Assembly: GCF_002198675.1 (NCBI RefSeq)
Contig: NZ_MWLL01000236.1
Location: 1 to 34,518, forward strand
Direction: 5' to 3'
DNA: 34,518 bases
DNA from: Kineosporia sp. R_H_3
GTDB lineage: Bacteria > Actinomycetota > Actinomycetes > Actinomycetales > Kineosporiaceae
Below are positions 1 to 7,720 of this stretch, piece by piece. A model generated the notes under the pieces. That model was not told the origin of the DNA, did no database searches, and saw nothing but the letters and a program-made list of their open reading frames with translations. The position numbers and the translations under genes were made by a program. Position 1 is the first letter of the stretch; every line of letters starts with the position of its first letter.

Positions 1-135
1 CCAGCCCAGCACCGCACACACCCAGACTCGTCACTTGTCGAGACCTACGATCCCTGCCACCCGTTCGTCGTACACTCAGTGACTGCCCGTTAAGAGCACT
101 GACTGGACTTCAATCAGATCGCGCGAAAGGCCGCA

Positions 136-591
136 GTGAACCTCTACAGCCAACCCAAGCCTGTGGATTTTGTAGGCCTTCGCCCCGTCCTTGCAGACTT
201 GTTTGACCTCATCAAGCACGCGTTTCAGGTCGGACCCGACCACACCTTCACCTTGGTCGCGGTGCACGTCGATGAGGCCGAGATCCGGCCCAGTCCTAGC
301 GAGACAGCGCCATTCGTCTTGCGCCGACTGCAGGCGCTCTACTACTCCGCCCAACCGGACGTCGGCGGAGTCCCGCTGGACCTGGTTGTCGGCCTGATGG
401 CACAACTCCAGCGTGATGTCACTGTAATCGCATCCGCTATTCCCGACAGCCAAACTCGCGACAGACTAAACGTGCTTGCCCGACAAGTGCTCGACGTCGG
501 GGTTCGCCTAGGGCGACTGCAACATGCGCACGAGTCGGATGGAAGTACGGTAATCAGGCTCGATGGTGTGAGGGAGTCCATCGACGACTAG
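136..591 (+). CDS. Hypothetical protein, 151 aa
   Basis: I do not recognise this protein. It starts at GTG 136 with a GAAAGG-like ribosome site six bases upstream and ends at TAG. The sequence looks like a soluble, mostly helical protein: a hydrophobic N-terminal stretch (VLADLFDLIKHAF), a central part with LRRLQALYYS, and a C-terminal helix ending in acidic residues. There is no signal peptide, membrane segment or metal motif. It stands alone on the plus strand and faces away from no obvious partner inside the window. Its GC content is lower than that of the metabolic genes on the right, which suits accessory DNA. An ORF on the opposite strand covers part of it, but that one has a less protein-like composition. 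Confidence 0.55.
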   Translation: MNLYSQPKPVDFVGLRPVLADLFDLIKHAFQVGPDHTFTLVAVHVDEAEIRPSPSETAPFVLRRLQALYYSAQPDVGGVPLDLVVGLMAQLQRDVTVIASAIPDSQTRDRLNVLARQVLDVGVRLGRLQHAHESDGSTVIRLDGVRESIDD

Positions 592-1237
592 GCGGCAATG
601 GACGATTGCGTTCCACCCCGAGGGTCGACTTATCACTACCTGAAGCGAAGTATGCCCGAAGGTTTCAACCCCTCGTCATCCGATTCGTATCGATCCGAGG
701 CTTTGGTGAGGGGTAGGCACTCGGCAGCGAAAGCGCGCCGATTAGACTCTCTCAAACTGGCCGGCCGCTAGCTCCAAGGCATGCGTCGCCGAACGGGCCG
801 GGGCCACGTCTGCTAGCCGATTCGGCGTTGTGCACTTGGCACTCCCGAACCCGTCGCGGGCTCGTCGCCCTATCCCCTATGTCCCCAACTTCGTCCAGGG
901 ATGTGGGCTGGAGGATCCTCGGCCCCAGCTGCCTCACCGGCAACATAACCGCCATCTTCGCCGGCAATGCCCTTACCCACAAGTGGACCGTCTGGCACGG
1001 CGTCGTGTGGGCGCCGCACAAGGTCGACTGAACAGCGATGACCCAGTCCGACAGGAATGTGTGTGGCCCACTCAGGAAGCGAGTCCGACTGAGCGGCTCA
1101 CCCATCCGCGCGATGGCGACGGGCAGTCAGACAGATCCGATTTGGGGGCGCATCTGAGGTCGCAGCAAAACCAACCGTTGGGGCGCGTCAACGCGGTGAC
1201 GCCGGACAGCCGCCAAACCCTTCGGATGATGTTGAAC
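592..1237. other. Gene-free stretch with a weak hairpin
   Basis: I see no convincing gene in these roughly 650 bases. Overlapping ORFs exist on both strands, but their codon use and composition do not look like protein. A loose hairpin with 7-bp arms (ACCCCTC at 668-674 and GAGGGGT at 708-714) could end transcription from the gene on its left. No tRNA, insertion-sequence end or repeat array is visible. It lies just past the 3' end of the radical SAM/membrane-protein unit, so it may hold that unit's end signal. Confidence 0.4.
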
Positions 1238-2947
1238 TCAAGGCTCGACACAGGTGACCTTCACCGGCGCAGAGTTGGCGGGCCCCAGCACGCCGGGCGG
1301 GATCAAGCACTCCATCCTCGGGCCGCCGCGCGTCTTGGAAAGCACCTGCTGCGCGACAGGCTCTCCCACGGAGAGCACGGCGAGGATCGCCGCGATGATC
1401 GCCCAGACATACACCTTGCGTTGAATGGAGTTGTTCTCTTTCGCGGCCTCAATAGATTTTTCTGCAGAGATCGCTGCCGACCTGAGGTCTACAGTCAGAG
1501 TCGCATCTTGCACCAAACTTCTAACAAAGCGGATCAGCGCATCAAAGTCCATCTCCTCGCGCTGACGCCTTATGAACGCACGAGAGAAGCCGTGATTTAC
1601 CAGAAGAGTCAGATCCAGCGATTCCTCCACGCGCGCTACAACTGCCCGAAGGCCAACGATTACACGCAGGGCCTGGTCAGGCGTCTTGTCTTCCAGGTTG
1701 CGCACCGACGGATGATCCTGGAGATAGCTCAGCAAGGACGCCATGTACGCGAGCCGCGAGACGTTGTACTCGGTAGCTAGGAGGAGGTCCCGTCTGTACT
1801 GTGTAAGCGGATCAGCGGGACGATCACCGATCCCGTTTCTCCAGAACCCCTCAGCACAGACGACGGTCGCTTTTCGGTCCGTGAGGTATATCTCGTCTTC
1901 TCGGTACCCAATCTCCCGCTCACGCAGGGACCTGAGATATCTCTCGTCGTAGTGCGCGTACCAGGACGCATCATTCAGCAAGCCTGCGAGCGACGGACTA
2001 TCCAATACATCTCTCAATGGGACGCCTGCGGCACCGAAGTCGGTCGCCTTCGCGTTCCTATTGAAGACTTCTAGGGCCCCTTCAGATCCGTAGAACTTCT
2101 CGACGAAGATCAGGCGATGGTCGCGGGATCGTACCCGAACGGTCTCATCATCGAGATCCCCAGGCTTCTTGAACTGCACGGGCTTCGCTTCGTCCTCCGC
2201 GAACTCAGCCGCGAGATAATCAAGAAGCGCGCCACCCCGCAGAAATTCACGGAGGGCCCTTCCAAAATTTTCGAGGAGGAGAGGATCGAGCGCCTTCATC
2301 CGCCCAATTGCCTGTTCAATGGTACATGGGGGGCGCCGATCTCCTCCTGAAGAGGAGCCATCGTGATCCGCGAAGGAGAAGCGTGTAGAATAGGTGAGCG
2401 TACCGTCACGAAACAGGTGTAGCCGGGCAGCTTCAAATCGGATTCGGTGCAGATGTGTTCCCGTGTCGTTCGATAGCCGCCAATTTACCTGCTTCTCTTC
2501 CTCGTCCACCATAAAGGTCTTGGGACTAGGCAGGACCAGGGGCGCGAAACGGGTCAGGAAGCTACGAGTCCATACGGCCTTACCGCCGAGCCTGGTGGCT
2601 CGCTTCATGCGCGACTCGATTGACTCCTCTTCAAGGGAACATCGGCTCTCCGCGCCTACTGCACCTTGCATGAGCTTAGACCAATAGCCATTCCTGGCCC
2701 GGCGTCTGAGCAGCACTTCCGCGTCTCGTTCGAAGCTAGCCAGAAGCTCCATCAGGTCGATCGCGAAAACGTGGCAGATCTCCACCTGGCCCAAGCGCAG
2801 TTCGCGAAGGACTGGACGAACGCCCCGTGTGAGGGTTAGGTCAGACGCCGAGACCGCACTAGGCAGGCTGGCTGAGCCAGGTACAGGGCTTTCGCTGGAA
2901 TGGTCCCCAACGCCACCACCGTCTGGCTCTTGTTCAGCATTCGCCAC
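1238..2947 (-). CDS. Unknown protein with one C-terminal membrane segment, 569 aa
   Basis: I do not recognise the family. The start is GTG 2947 with CGGAG eight bases upstream, 32 bases after the stop of the radical SAM gene, so the two are probably co-transcribed. Residues 1-510 look soluble, with charged helical segments and several Trp/Tyr-rich motifs (for example WYAHYDERYL). One hydrophobic segment, VYVWAIIAAILAVLSV, lies at about residues 512-530. A short Pro/Cys-containing tail of about 35 residues follows, so the large domain is probably cytoplasmic and held at the membrane. A helical stretch just before the membrane segment (AAISAEKSIEAAKE) may be a coiled coil. This broadly resembles effector or stress proteins that act at the membrane, but no catalytic motif is visible. 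CorA-type transporters are unlikely because there is a single segment and no GMN motif. Confidence 0.8.
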   Translation of the reverse strand: MANAEQEPDGGGVGDHSSESPVPGSASLPSAVSASDLTLTRGVRPVLRELRLGQVEICHVFAIDLMELLASFERDAEVLLRRRARNGYWSKLMQGAVGAESRCSLEEESIESRMKRATRLGGKAVWTRSFLTRFAPLVLPSPKTFMVDEEEKQVNWRLSNDTGTHLHRIRFEAARLHLFRDGTLTYSTRFSFADHDGSSSGGDRRPPCTIEQAIGRMKALDPLLLENFGRALREFLRGGALLDYLAAEFAEDEAKPVQFKKPGDLDDETVRVRSRDHRLIFVEKFYGSEGALEVFNRNAKATDFGAAGVPLRDVLDSPSLAGLLNDASWYAHYDERYLRSLREREIGYREDEIYLTDRKATVVCAEGFWRNGIGDRPADPLTQYRRDLLLATEYNVSRLAYMASLLSYLQDHPSVRNLEDKTPDQALRVIVGLRAVVARVEESLDLTLLVNHGFSRAFIRRQREEMDFDALIRFVRSLVQDATLTVDLRSAAISAEKSIEAAKENNSIQRKVYVWAIIAAILAVLSVGEPVAQQVLSKTRGGPRMECLIPPGVLGPANSAPVKVTCVEP

Positions 2948-2979
2948 AGACAGACTCCGGTCGACCCCATAGTGCTCCG

Positions 2980-4134
2980 CTAGATGCCGACACCCAGAGC
3001 GTCCGGCATCAGGTACTCTTGCGCAGTCCGGAACGCCGACGCAAGTGCACGATCGCCCGCAGCATGGTGGGTCTTCAATAGCGGCATCAGGTCCACAGAG
3101 CCGGACTGGCCACCAAGAACACCAGTCAACTGCCCTGAGGCGGAAAGTCTCAGAGCGTAGGGCCCCTCATCTGAGAAGCTGCTCGAGACAGGTCGCCCAG
3201 ACTCGAGTGCTTCGATTACGACTCTTAGGCCGTCCACGTCGAGCTCAAGAGCCAACTTCGGGTAGGCCGACCTCTGTGACGTATCTGAGACTCGATCGAA
3301 GAGGCTCTCAACCTCGTGGGCATTCGCCACACCCAACTGCGCCAACACCTCGTGAAGCAGGCCATCGGTCCAATACCTGTACCAGCGGTCATGGTCAGCG
3401 AATCCATCGTGATCAAGGAGCGTGTACAACCGCCACTCAGAAACGCAGGCTTCTCTAAGCACGCGCGCGATGTGAGCTACCTCGTGGACGTTTGACCAGC
3501 CACCGCTGCCCGGCCGGCCCATCAGAACTGTATTTACTTTAAGCGGAGTTAGGCCAGCCTGCCTTGCTGCGTCGAGGCCACGGAGCACAACACTTGGCAG
3601 CGAACGGGAGGTCGTGACTCGCGCGACGCTCTTGAACATATCGTCACGAAGACTAGGAAGGCTTACCGTAACCCGGTCGAGCCCAGCATCGGCCAATCTT
3701 TCGGCCATCTTCTCGAGAGTGACCCCGTTCGTGGTCATTGATATCCCAAGGGGCTGCACTTTTTGCCTTGCCTCAGACAATGACCTGACGACGTCAAGTA
3801 TGGTCGCGTCGTCGCGACGGAAGAGCGTCGGTTCGCCCCCAGTGAGCTTCAGTTCACCGACGCCAGCCGCGACGGCAGCTCTTCCAATCCGACCATAGTC
3901 ACTCGGAGAAAGCCCTACCGCGGCACGCTTGAGCTCCCCCTGGCCCTCGTTATGGCAGAAGAAGCAGGACAGGTTGCAGTGAGAGGTCAGGGACACTCGC
4001 AGCTTGCGAACCAGCTGTGAACGCTCGTGGCCCGCTATCAACGCCTGCGTTCCAACGGATGCCTCGGCGGGCGACGCGGCGACCATGGTCGGCCCGTCTC
4101 CCAGCGACGGCGCCGACGCTGGACTTCTGCTCAT
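2980..4134 (-). CDS. MoaA-like radical SAM protein, 384 aa
   Basis: This is a radical S-adenosylmethionine enzyme. The cluster motif is CNLSCFFC (Cys 53, 57, 60), followed by HNEG as in archaeal-type MoaA. The SAM-binding GGEP motif is at residues 99-102, and MTTNG and LDRVTVSLPSL match the next MoaA barrel strands. The C-terminal part (LRLSASGQLTGVLGG, then VDLMPLLKT) aligns by eye with the MoaA tail. The CxxC...C cysteines that hold MoaA's second 4Fe-4S cluster are absent, and so is the C-terminal Gly-Gly. It is therefore unlikely to make the molybdopterin precursor, and its substrate is unknown. I chose ATG 4134 because AGGAGAAGGA lies just upstream; the frame is open further to 4263 without a better site. 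It forms an apparent operon with the membrane protein downstream. Viperins are less likely because their motif context differs. Confidence 0.85.
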   Translation of the reverse strand: MSRSPASAPSLGDGPTMVAASPAEASVGTQALIAGHERSQLVRKLRVSLTSHCNLSCFFCHNEGQGELKRAAVGLSPSDYGRIGRAAVAAGVGELKLTGGEPTLFRRDDATILDVVRSLSEARQKVQPLGISMTTNGVTLEKMAERLADAGLDRVTVSLPSLRDDMFKSVARVTTSRSLPSVVLRGLDAARQAGLTPLKVNTVLMGRPGSGGWSNVHEVAHIARVLREACVSEWRLYTLLDHDGFADHDRWYRYWTDGLLHEVLAQLGVANAHEVESLFDRVSDTSQRSAYPKLALELDVDGLRVVIEALESGRPVSSSFSDEGPYALRLSASGQLTGVLGGQSGSVDLMPLLKTHHAAGDRALASAFRTAQEYLMPDALGVGI

Positions 4135-4565
4135 CGGACGTAGTCCTTCTCCTCTTGAGGGTAAGAGGACACTACCGCCCCATTCGGCACGCGGCAGACG
4201 CTTGTGCCAGGACCCATCCCGCGTGTCAACCCAACCTCCCGTGCACCCCACGAGTACTGTCACGCTACGTCACAGTCATGACTTACAGTCGCGGTCACCT
4301 CCCCATGATCGCTACAACGGCCGGATCGCAGGCTCGCGTCTGATGCTGACGTTTACCGAACGTAGTCAGTTCCCGTTGTTGGCGAGTCAACAGCCCTGCC
4401 GGATGGCGCACGCTCCGATGCCCGATCGGCGCCTGCAGAACCCAGGCGTAGGCGCACGTCCCTCCGCGTGTACATCGCGGGCCCCGTTTGGAGCGAGCAC
4501 TGTGTCATCGCACGACGGATGTGACCTCACGAAGGCGAGAGCGGCAACAGCCGCGACCTAGTGGG
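4135..4565. other. Intergenic region between integrase and radical SAM unit
   Basis: About 430 bases with no convincing gene. Plus-strand ORFs here are low-complexity readings of the opposite strand. It must contain the promoter of the radical SAM/membrane-protein unit, and possibly an attachment site because it follows the 3' end of the integrase. I found no repeat of either tRNA 3' end in it. The one clear structure is the dyad at 4256-4276. Confidence 0.4.
4256..4276. promoter_or_regulatory. Operator-like dyad upstream of the radical SAM unit
   Basis: ACTGTCACG and CGTCACAGT form 9-bp arms (8 of 9 bases pair) around a CTA centre, about 120 bases upstream of the radical SAM ATG. The short spacer and size fit a binding site for a dimeric regulator. 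No regulator gene is adjacent, so this is inference from symmetry alone. Confidence 0.3.
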
Positions 4566-5675
4566 CTACTGGTCGCCAAGGGCCTCGGCGATTCGCGCTA
4601 GGGAGCGCGCCTGATCGGCGTCAAGACACTTCGCATACACGCGAAGCAGGACGTCGACGCTGTGCCCGGCCCACTCGGCCACCTGCGCGGCCGGTACTCC
4701 GCCACTGAGCCACGTCGACACAGCGGCGTGGCGGAGGTCGTACGGACGGCGGGCGAGCGGTGTCCTCTCCTGGTCCTGCGAGAGCGCAAGGACACGCGCT
4801 CTTCGCCAAACGTTCCGATAGGTAAGACCGGAGATCGCCGATCCCCGCTCACCGCGGAAGAGTAGGGCCGTGCGGTCGATGTCAGGGGCAGCAGCGATGT
4901 GATCGCGGAGCAACGCGACGAGTTGGGGCGGAGCAGGTGCCCGCCTGCTCTCCCCAACCGCACGGTGCTTTAGCTGGCGAGCAGATCGACGCTGGCCGGC
5001 GTCGGTCCATTGTCGGTCGATCTCTGGCGCAGCTTCGTCGACCACAATCCAACCCCAACTATCGTCGTCACGCAGTTGGACGTTGCCGAGCCGGAGGTTG
5101 GCAGCTTCCTCGGGCCGGAGCGCTGCATAATAGATGCAGGCGAAGAACGCGACCAAGTGAGGGCCACTTCGCGGGGTGTTGCGCACAGCCTCAAGTAGCG
5201 CTCGAGCCTGTTCCGGATTGACGACAATCCTGCGGTCCACGCCAACCGAGGACCGAGGCGCCTTCCAATTGATGGCTCCAAGGGGGTTGGAATCGATGAG
5301 GCCCAGTTCGACGGCGTACGAGAGGGCGTTCGAGAGGATTGCACGCTTCATAGTGGCTGTGCGTCCTGCCGAACGGGTCCCATCTAGTTTGATTGACACT
5401 GCCTCCAGAGCAGCACGCGCACGCTGAGGCTTAGTGATGTCCGAGAGGGGCAGGGATGAACGAGCTACAAACGCGAGGAGCGCGGTCGCCTCTTCCGGTT
5501 GGGCGGGCGAACCTCGACGTCGAGCATTGAACGCCCAATTGAACAGAGCCGATCGTATTGCCTTTTCCTCGTCCGGCGATGAGCGCGCTGAAAGCATCAC
5601 CGGCGTAACGGTGATCACCGTCGCCTCCGCGAGCAGCGTCGGCGGCCTACCGGTCACGACCTGGACCCGCGGCAA
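4566..5675 (-). CDS. Tyrosine recombinase/integrase, N-terminally truncated
   Basis: This is a site-specific recombinase of the actinobacterial tRNA-integrating type. The core-binding domain covers about residues 30-130 (including SALFNWAFNARRR and LSNALSYAVELGLIDSNPL). The catalytic domain follows, with the first Arg in YAALRPEEA, the second Arg in YDLRHAAVS, GHS, and the nucleophile Tyr in LRVYAKCL. Tyr replaces the usual first His of HxLR. I recall this substitution from this family. The family normally has about 100 more N-terminal residues forming an arm-type DNA-binding domain. Here an in-frame stop at 5694-5696 closes the frame and only a TTG at 5675 (or an internal ATG) is available. 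Just upstream the DNA changes to an unrelated coding remnant and IS110. I infer that the 5' end was lost through insertion or deletion and that the enzyme is probably inactive. Confidence 0.85.
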   Translation of the reverse strand: MPRVQVVTGRPPTLLAEATVITVTPVMLSARSSPDEEKAIRSALFNWAFNARRRGSPAQPEEATALLAFVARSSLPLSDITKPQRARAALEAVSIKLDGTRSAGRTATMKRAILSNALSYAVELGLIDSNPLGAINWKAPRSSVGVDRRIVVNPEQARALLEAVRNTPRSGPHLVAFFACIYYAALRPEEAANLRLGNVQLRDDDSWGWIVVDEAAPEIDRQWTDAGQRRSARQLKHRAVGESRRAPAPPQLVALLRDHIAAAPDIDRTALLFRGERGSAISGLTYRNVWRRARVLALSQDQERTPLARRPYDLRHAAVSTWLSGGVPAAQVAEWAGHSVDVLLRVYAKCLDADQARSLARIAEALGDQ

Positions 5676-5881
5676 GGCCGGCTGGCTCGTCGCTCACCGC
5701 CGCGGCCGGACGACGTTCCGAGCCGTCGGCCCGGGCGGCTGGCGCCTGCCCGAACCCCTCGCCCGCACCCGGATGGTCTGCGTCGGCCACGGCGAGCACG
5801 CCTACGGCGCAGTCCACGACCCCGTAGCCCGCCGCCTCGCCGTCACCCTGCGGGTCGCCGGCCGGTCGGTGACCAGAACGG
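5650..5881 (+). pseudogene. Coding remnant of unknown origin
   Basis: Between the broken integrase and IS110, the plus frame starting near GTC ACG ACC TGG shows almost pure G/C third positions for about 75 codons, including GKAGWLVAHRRGRTTF and VCVGHGEHAYGAVHDP. It has no start codon of its own, runs into the insertion sequence and has a different codon style from its left neighbour. I read it as a gene fragment brought in by rearrangement. I do not recognise the protein. It could instead be the non-coding left end of the IS110 element. Confidence 0.35.
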
Positions 5882-5896
5882 GAAGGGCCGGTTCTG

Positions 5897-7194
5897 TTGT
5901 CAGCGCATGCGATCCGGGTCCCCGCGGCCGTACTGGCCGTCGAGGCACCCCCAGGTCAGTCACCGTTCCAGCGCCATCAAGGAGCCCGGGACACCGGCGG
6001 CGTGTTCGTCGGGGTCGACTGGGGCGAGTACCACCACCAGTTGTGCGTCGTTGACGGCGAAGGGCGTGTGTTGGAGCAGCGCAAGGTCACGCACGACGTC
6101 GCCGGGCTGCGTGAGCTGACCGATCGGCTCGGGCGCCATGACCATGTCGTCGGCATCGCGATCGAGCGCTCCGAAGGGCTGCTGATCGAGACGCTCCAAG
6201 CGCGCGGCCACCGGCTGTTCTGCGTGTCACCCAAGCTGTCTGCCCGGGCCAGGGAGCGCTACCGGCTCGCGCCGACCAAGTCCGACACCTTCGACGCGTT
6301 CGTCCTGGCCGACTCGCTGCGACACCAGCACGAGCAGTGGCGGCCGCTCGCCGTGCCCTCGCCGCTGCTGGCCGAGCTGCGGGCGCTGACCCGTGACCGG
6401 GAGCGGCTGGTCTGGAACCAGCGGGACGTGGAGAACCAGCTGCGCGCGATCGTCCTGGCCTACCACCCAGCCGTGCTGCACCTGTTCTCCAGCCTCGACC
6501 GAGACATCACCCTGGCGTTCCTGCGCGACTACCCGACGCCCGAGCACGCCGGACGGGTCGGACCGGCCAGAATGGCGGCCTTCTGCGCCCGCCACGGCTA
6601 CAGCGGCCGCACCGCTCCCGACGTACTCGTTGAGCGGCTGCGCCCGCACCTGCTGGCCGCGGCCAGCGGCACGACCGCCGGAAAGGCGTTCACCGCCCTA
6701 CTGTTCGTCGACCAGCTCGAACGCTCAACAACCAGGTCCGAGCGATCAGCAAGCGGATCCGGCAACGACTGGGCGCGCACCCAGACGCGCACATCTTCCT
6801 CAGCTTCCCCGGCATGGGCGACGTCACCGCCGCCACGATGCTCGCCGAGATGGGCGAAGACCGAGCCAGGTTCCCCACCCCGGACGTCCTGCTCGCCGAG
6901 ACCGGGACCGCGCCCGTGACCCGGTCCAGCGGCCGGACCAGAGCCGTCCGCTTCCGCCATGCCGCGAACAAGCGGATGCGCCACGCGATCGACTGGTGGG
7001 CCTTCGTCGCCGTCCGCGAGGACGCCTGGGCCAAGGCCGCCTACGACCAGGCCCGCGCTCGAGGTCAGATGCACAACCGCGCCCTGCGAGGCGTCGGAGC
7101 CCGCTGGACCCGGATCCTGTGGCGTTGCTGGACCGACCACACGCCATACGACCCCGCCCGCCACACCGGTAGGATTCCCACCGAAGCCGCCTGA
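5897..7194 (+). pseudogene. IS110-family transposase, broken by one frameshift
   Basis: This is a DEDD-type recombinase that moves IS110 elements. The first frame (from 5897; the real start may be a GTG near 6001) carries the RuvC-like domain: GVDWGEYHHQ (first Asp), AIERSEG (Glu) and TKSDTFDAF (last Asp pair), up to VDQLE near 6720. The second half continues in a different frame from about 6722: LNNQVRAI, SFPGMGDVTAA and TAPVTRSSG with the likely catalytic Ser, ending at TGA 7194. One missing base in GAACGCTCAACAA near 6720-6724 explains the switch. All catalytic motifs survive across the two frames, so the break is recent or could be a sequencing error. Flanking non-coding DNA should include the bridge-RNA region of such elements, but I cannot define it. 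Confidence 0.85.
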
Positions 7195-7309
7195 CGACCG
7201 CTCCCCACGGCCCGGCCGACGGCGGCACGGGCCTCGTCACCATGCCCGCGCACCGAAGAAGGACAGGCCCCAGGCCCACCGCTCCTCCGACCAGAGGTTG
7301 ACGGCGGGA

Positions 7310-7677
7310 GTCTGCATCATCCACTTGCTGCGCAACAGTTTCCGGTACTCCGGCCGGCAGGACTGGGAGAAGATCGCCCGCGACCTGCGGCCGGTCTACG
7401 CCGCCCCGACCGAGGCCGCAGCCAAGGAACGGTTCACCGAGTTCGCCAGCGGTTGGGGCGAGAAGTACCGGGCGATCGTGCAGCTGTGGGAGAACGCTTG
7501 GACCGAGTTCGTGCCCTTACTCGACTACGACGTCGAGATCCGAAAGCGAGCGGTCCAGGCGCGCGGGCACTTCCCCACCGAGCAGGCCGCCCTGAAGTGC
7601 CTGTACCTGGTGACTCGTTCCCTGGACCCCACCAGCCGTGGCAGGGCACGCTGGGCCATCCGCTGGAAACCCCGCTG
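7310..7677 (+). pseudogene. IS256-family transposase fragment with internal deletion
   Basis: The frame beginning VCIIHLLRNSFRYSGRQDW is the C-terminal third of an IS256/Mutator-type transposase. It continues through APTEAAAKERF, LWENAWTEFVPLLDYDVEIRK, ARGHFPTEQAALKCLYL and ends near RWAIRWKP. In family members, a segment with the motif STNAIES, whose Glu completes the DDE triad, lies between EIRK and the ARGHFP region. Here EIRK is joined directly to RAVQARGHFP at about 7547, an in-frame loss of roughly 16 codons. The N-terminal two thirds are also missing. The piece is dead but keeps an open frame. It stops about 45 bases short of the HerA-like stop codon on the other strand. Confidence 0.75.
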
Positions 7678-7720
7678 GCTAGGGTCGATGGGTGGTTTCG
7701 CGGTACGTGCGTGTCGGACC

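Larger units (their letters stand above)
5650..7680. mobile_element. Patch of nested or decayed mobile DNA (IS110 and IS256 remnants)
   Basis: Three adjacent pieces of foreign coding DNA (an unknown remnant, a frameshifted IS110 transposase, an IS256 fragment) fill the space between the truncated integrase and the end of the HerA-like gene. No terminal inverted repeats or target duplications could be picked out by eye; IS110 elements normally lack them. The order suggests successive insertions and deletions in one spot. Confidence 0.6.

Noticed and set aside
76-453. A 125-codon minus-strand frame
   Set aside because: It lies opposite the 151-residue plus-strand gene, which has a ribosome site and a more protein-like sequence.
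830-1780. A 316-codon plus-strand frame overlapping the end of the membrane-protein gene
   Set aside because: The product is rich in Arg, His and Gln without hydrophobic pattern and overlaps a better gene on the minus strand.
1238-2947. CorA-type metal transporter
   Set aside because: There is only one membrane segment and no GMN motif.
2980-4134. Prokaryotic viperin as the identity of the radical SAM protein
   Set aside because: The cluster motif CNLSCFFCHNEG and the C-terminal pattern follow MoaA; the viperin signature is not present.
2980-4134. Genuine MoaA of molybdenum cofactor synthesis
   Set aside because: The C-terminal cysteines for the second cluster and the terminal Gly-Gly are missing, and no other moa gene is nearby.
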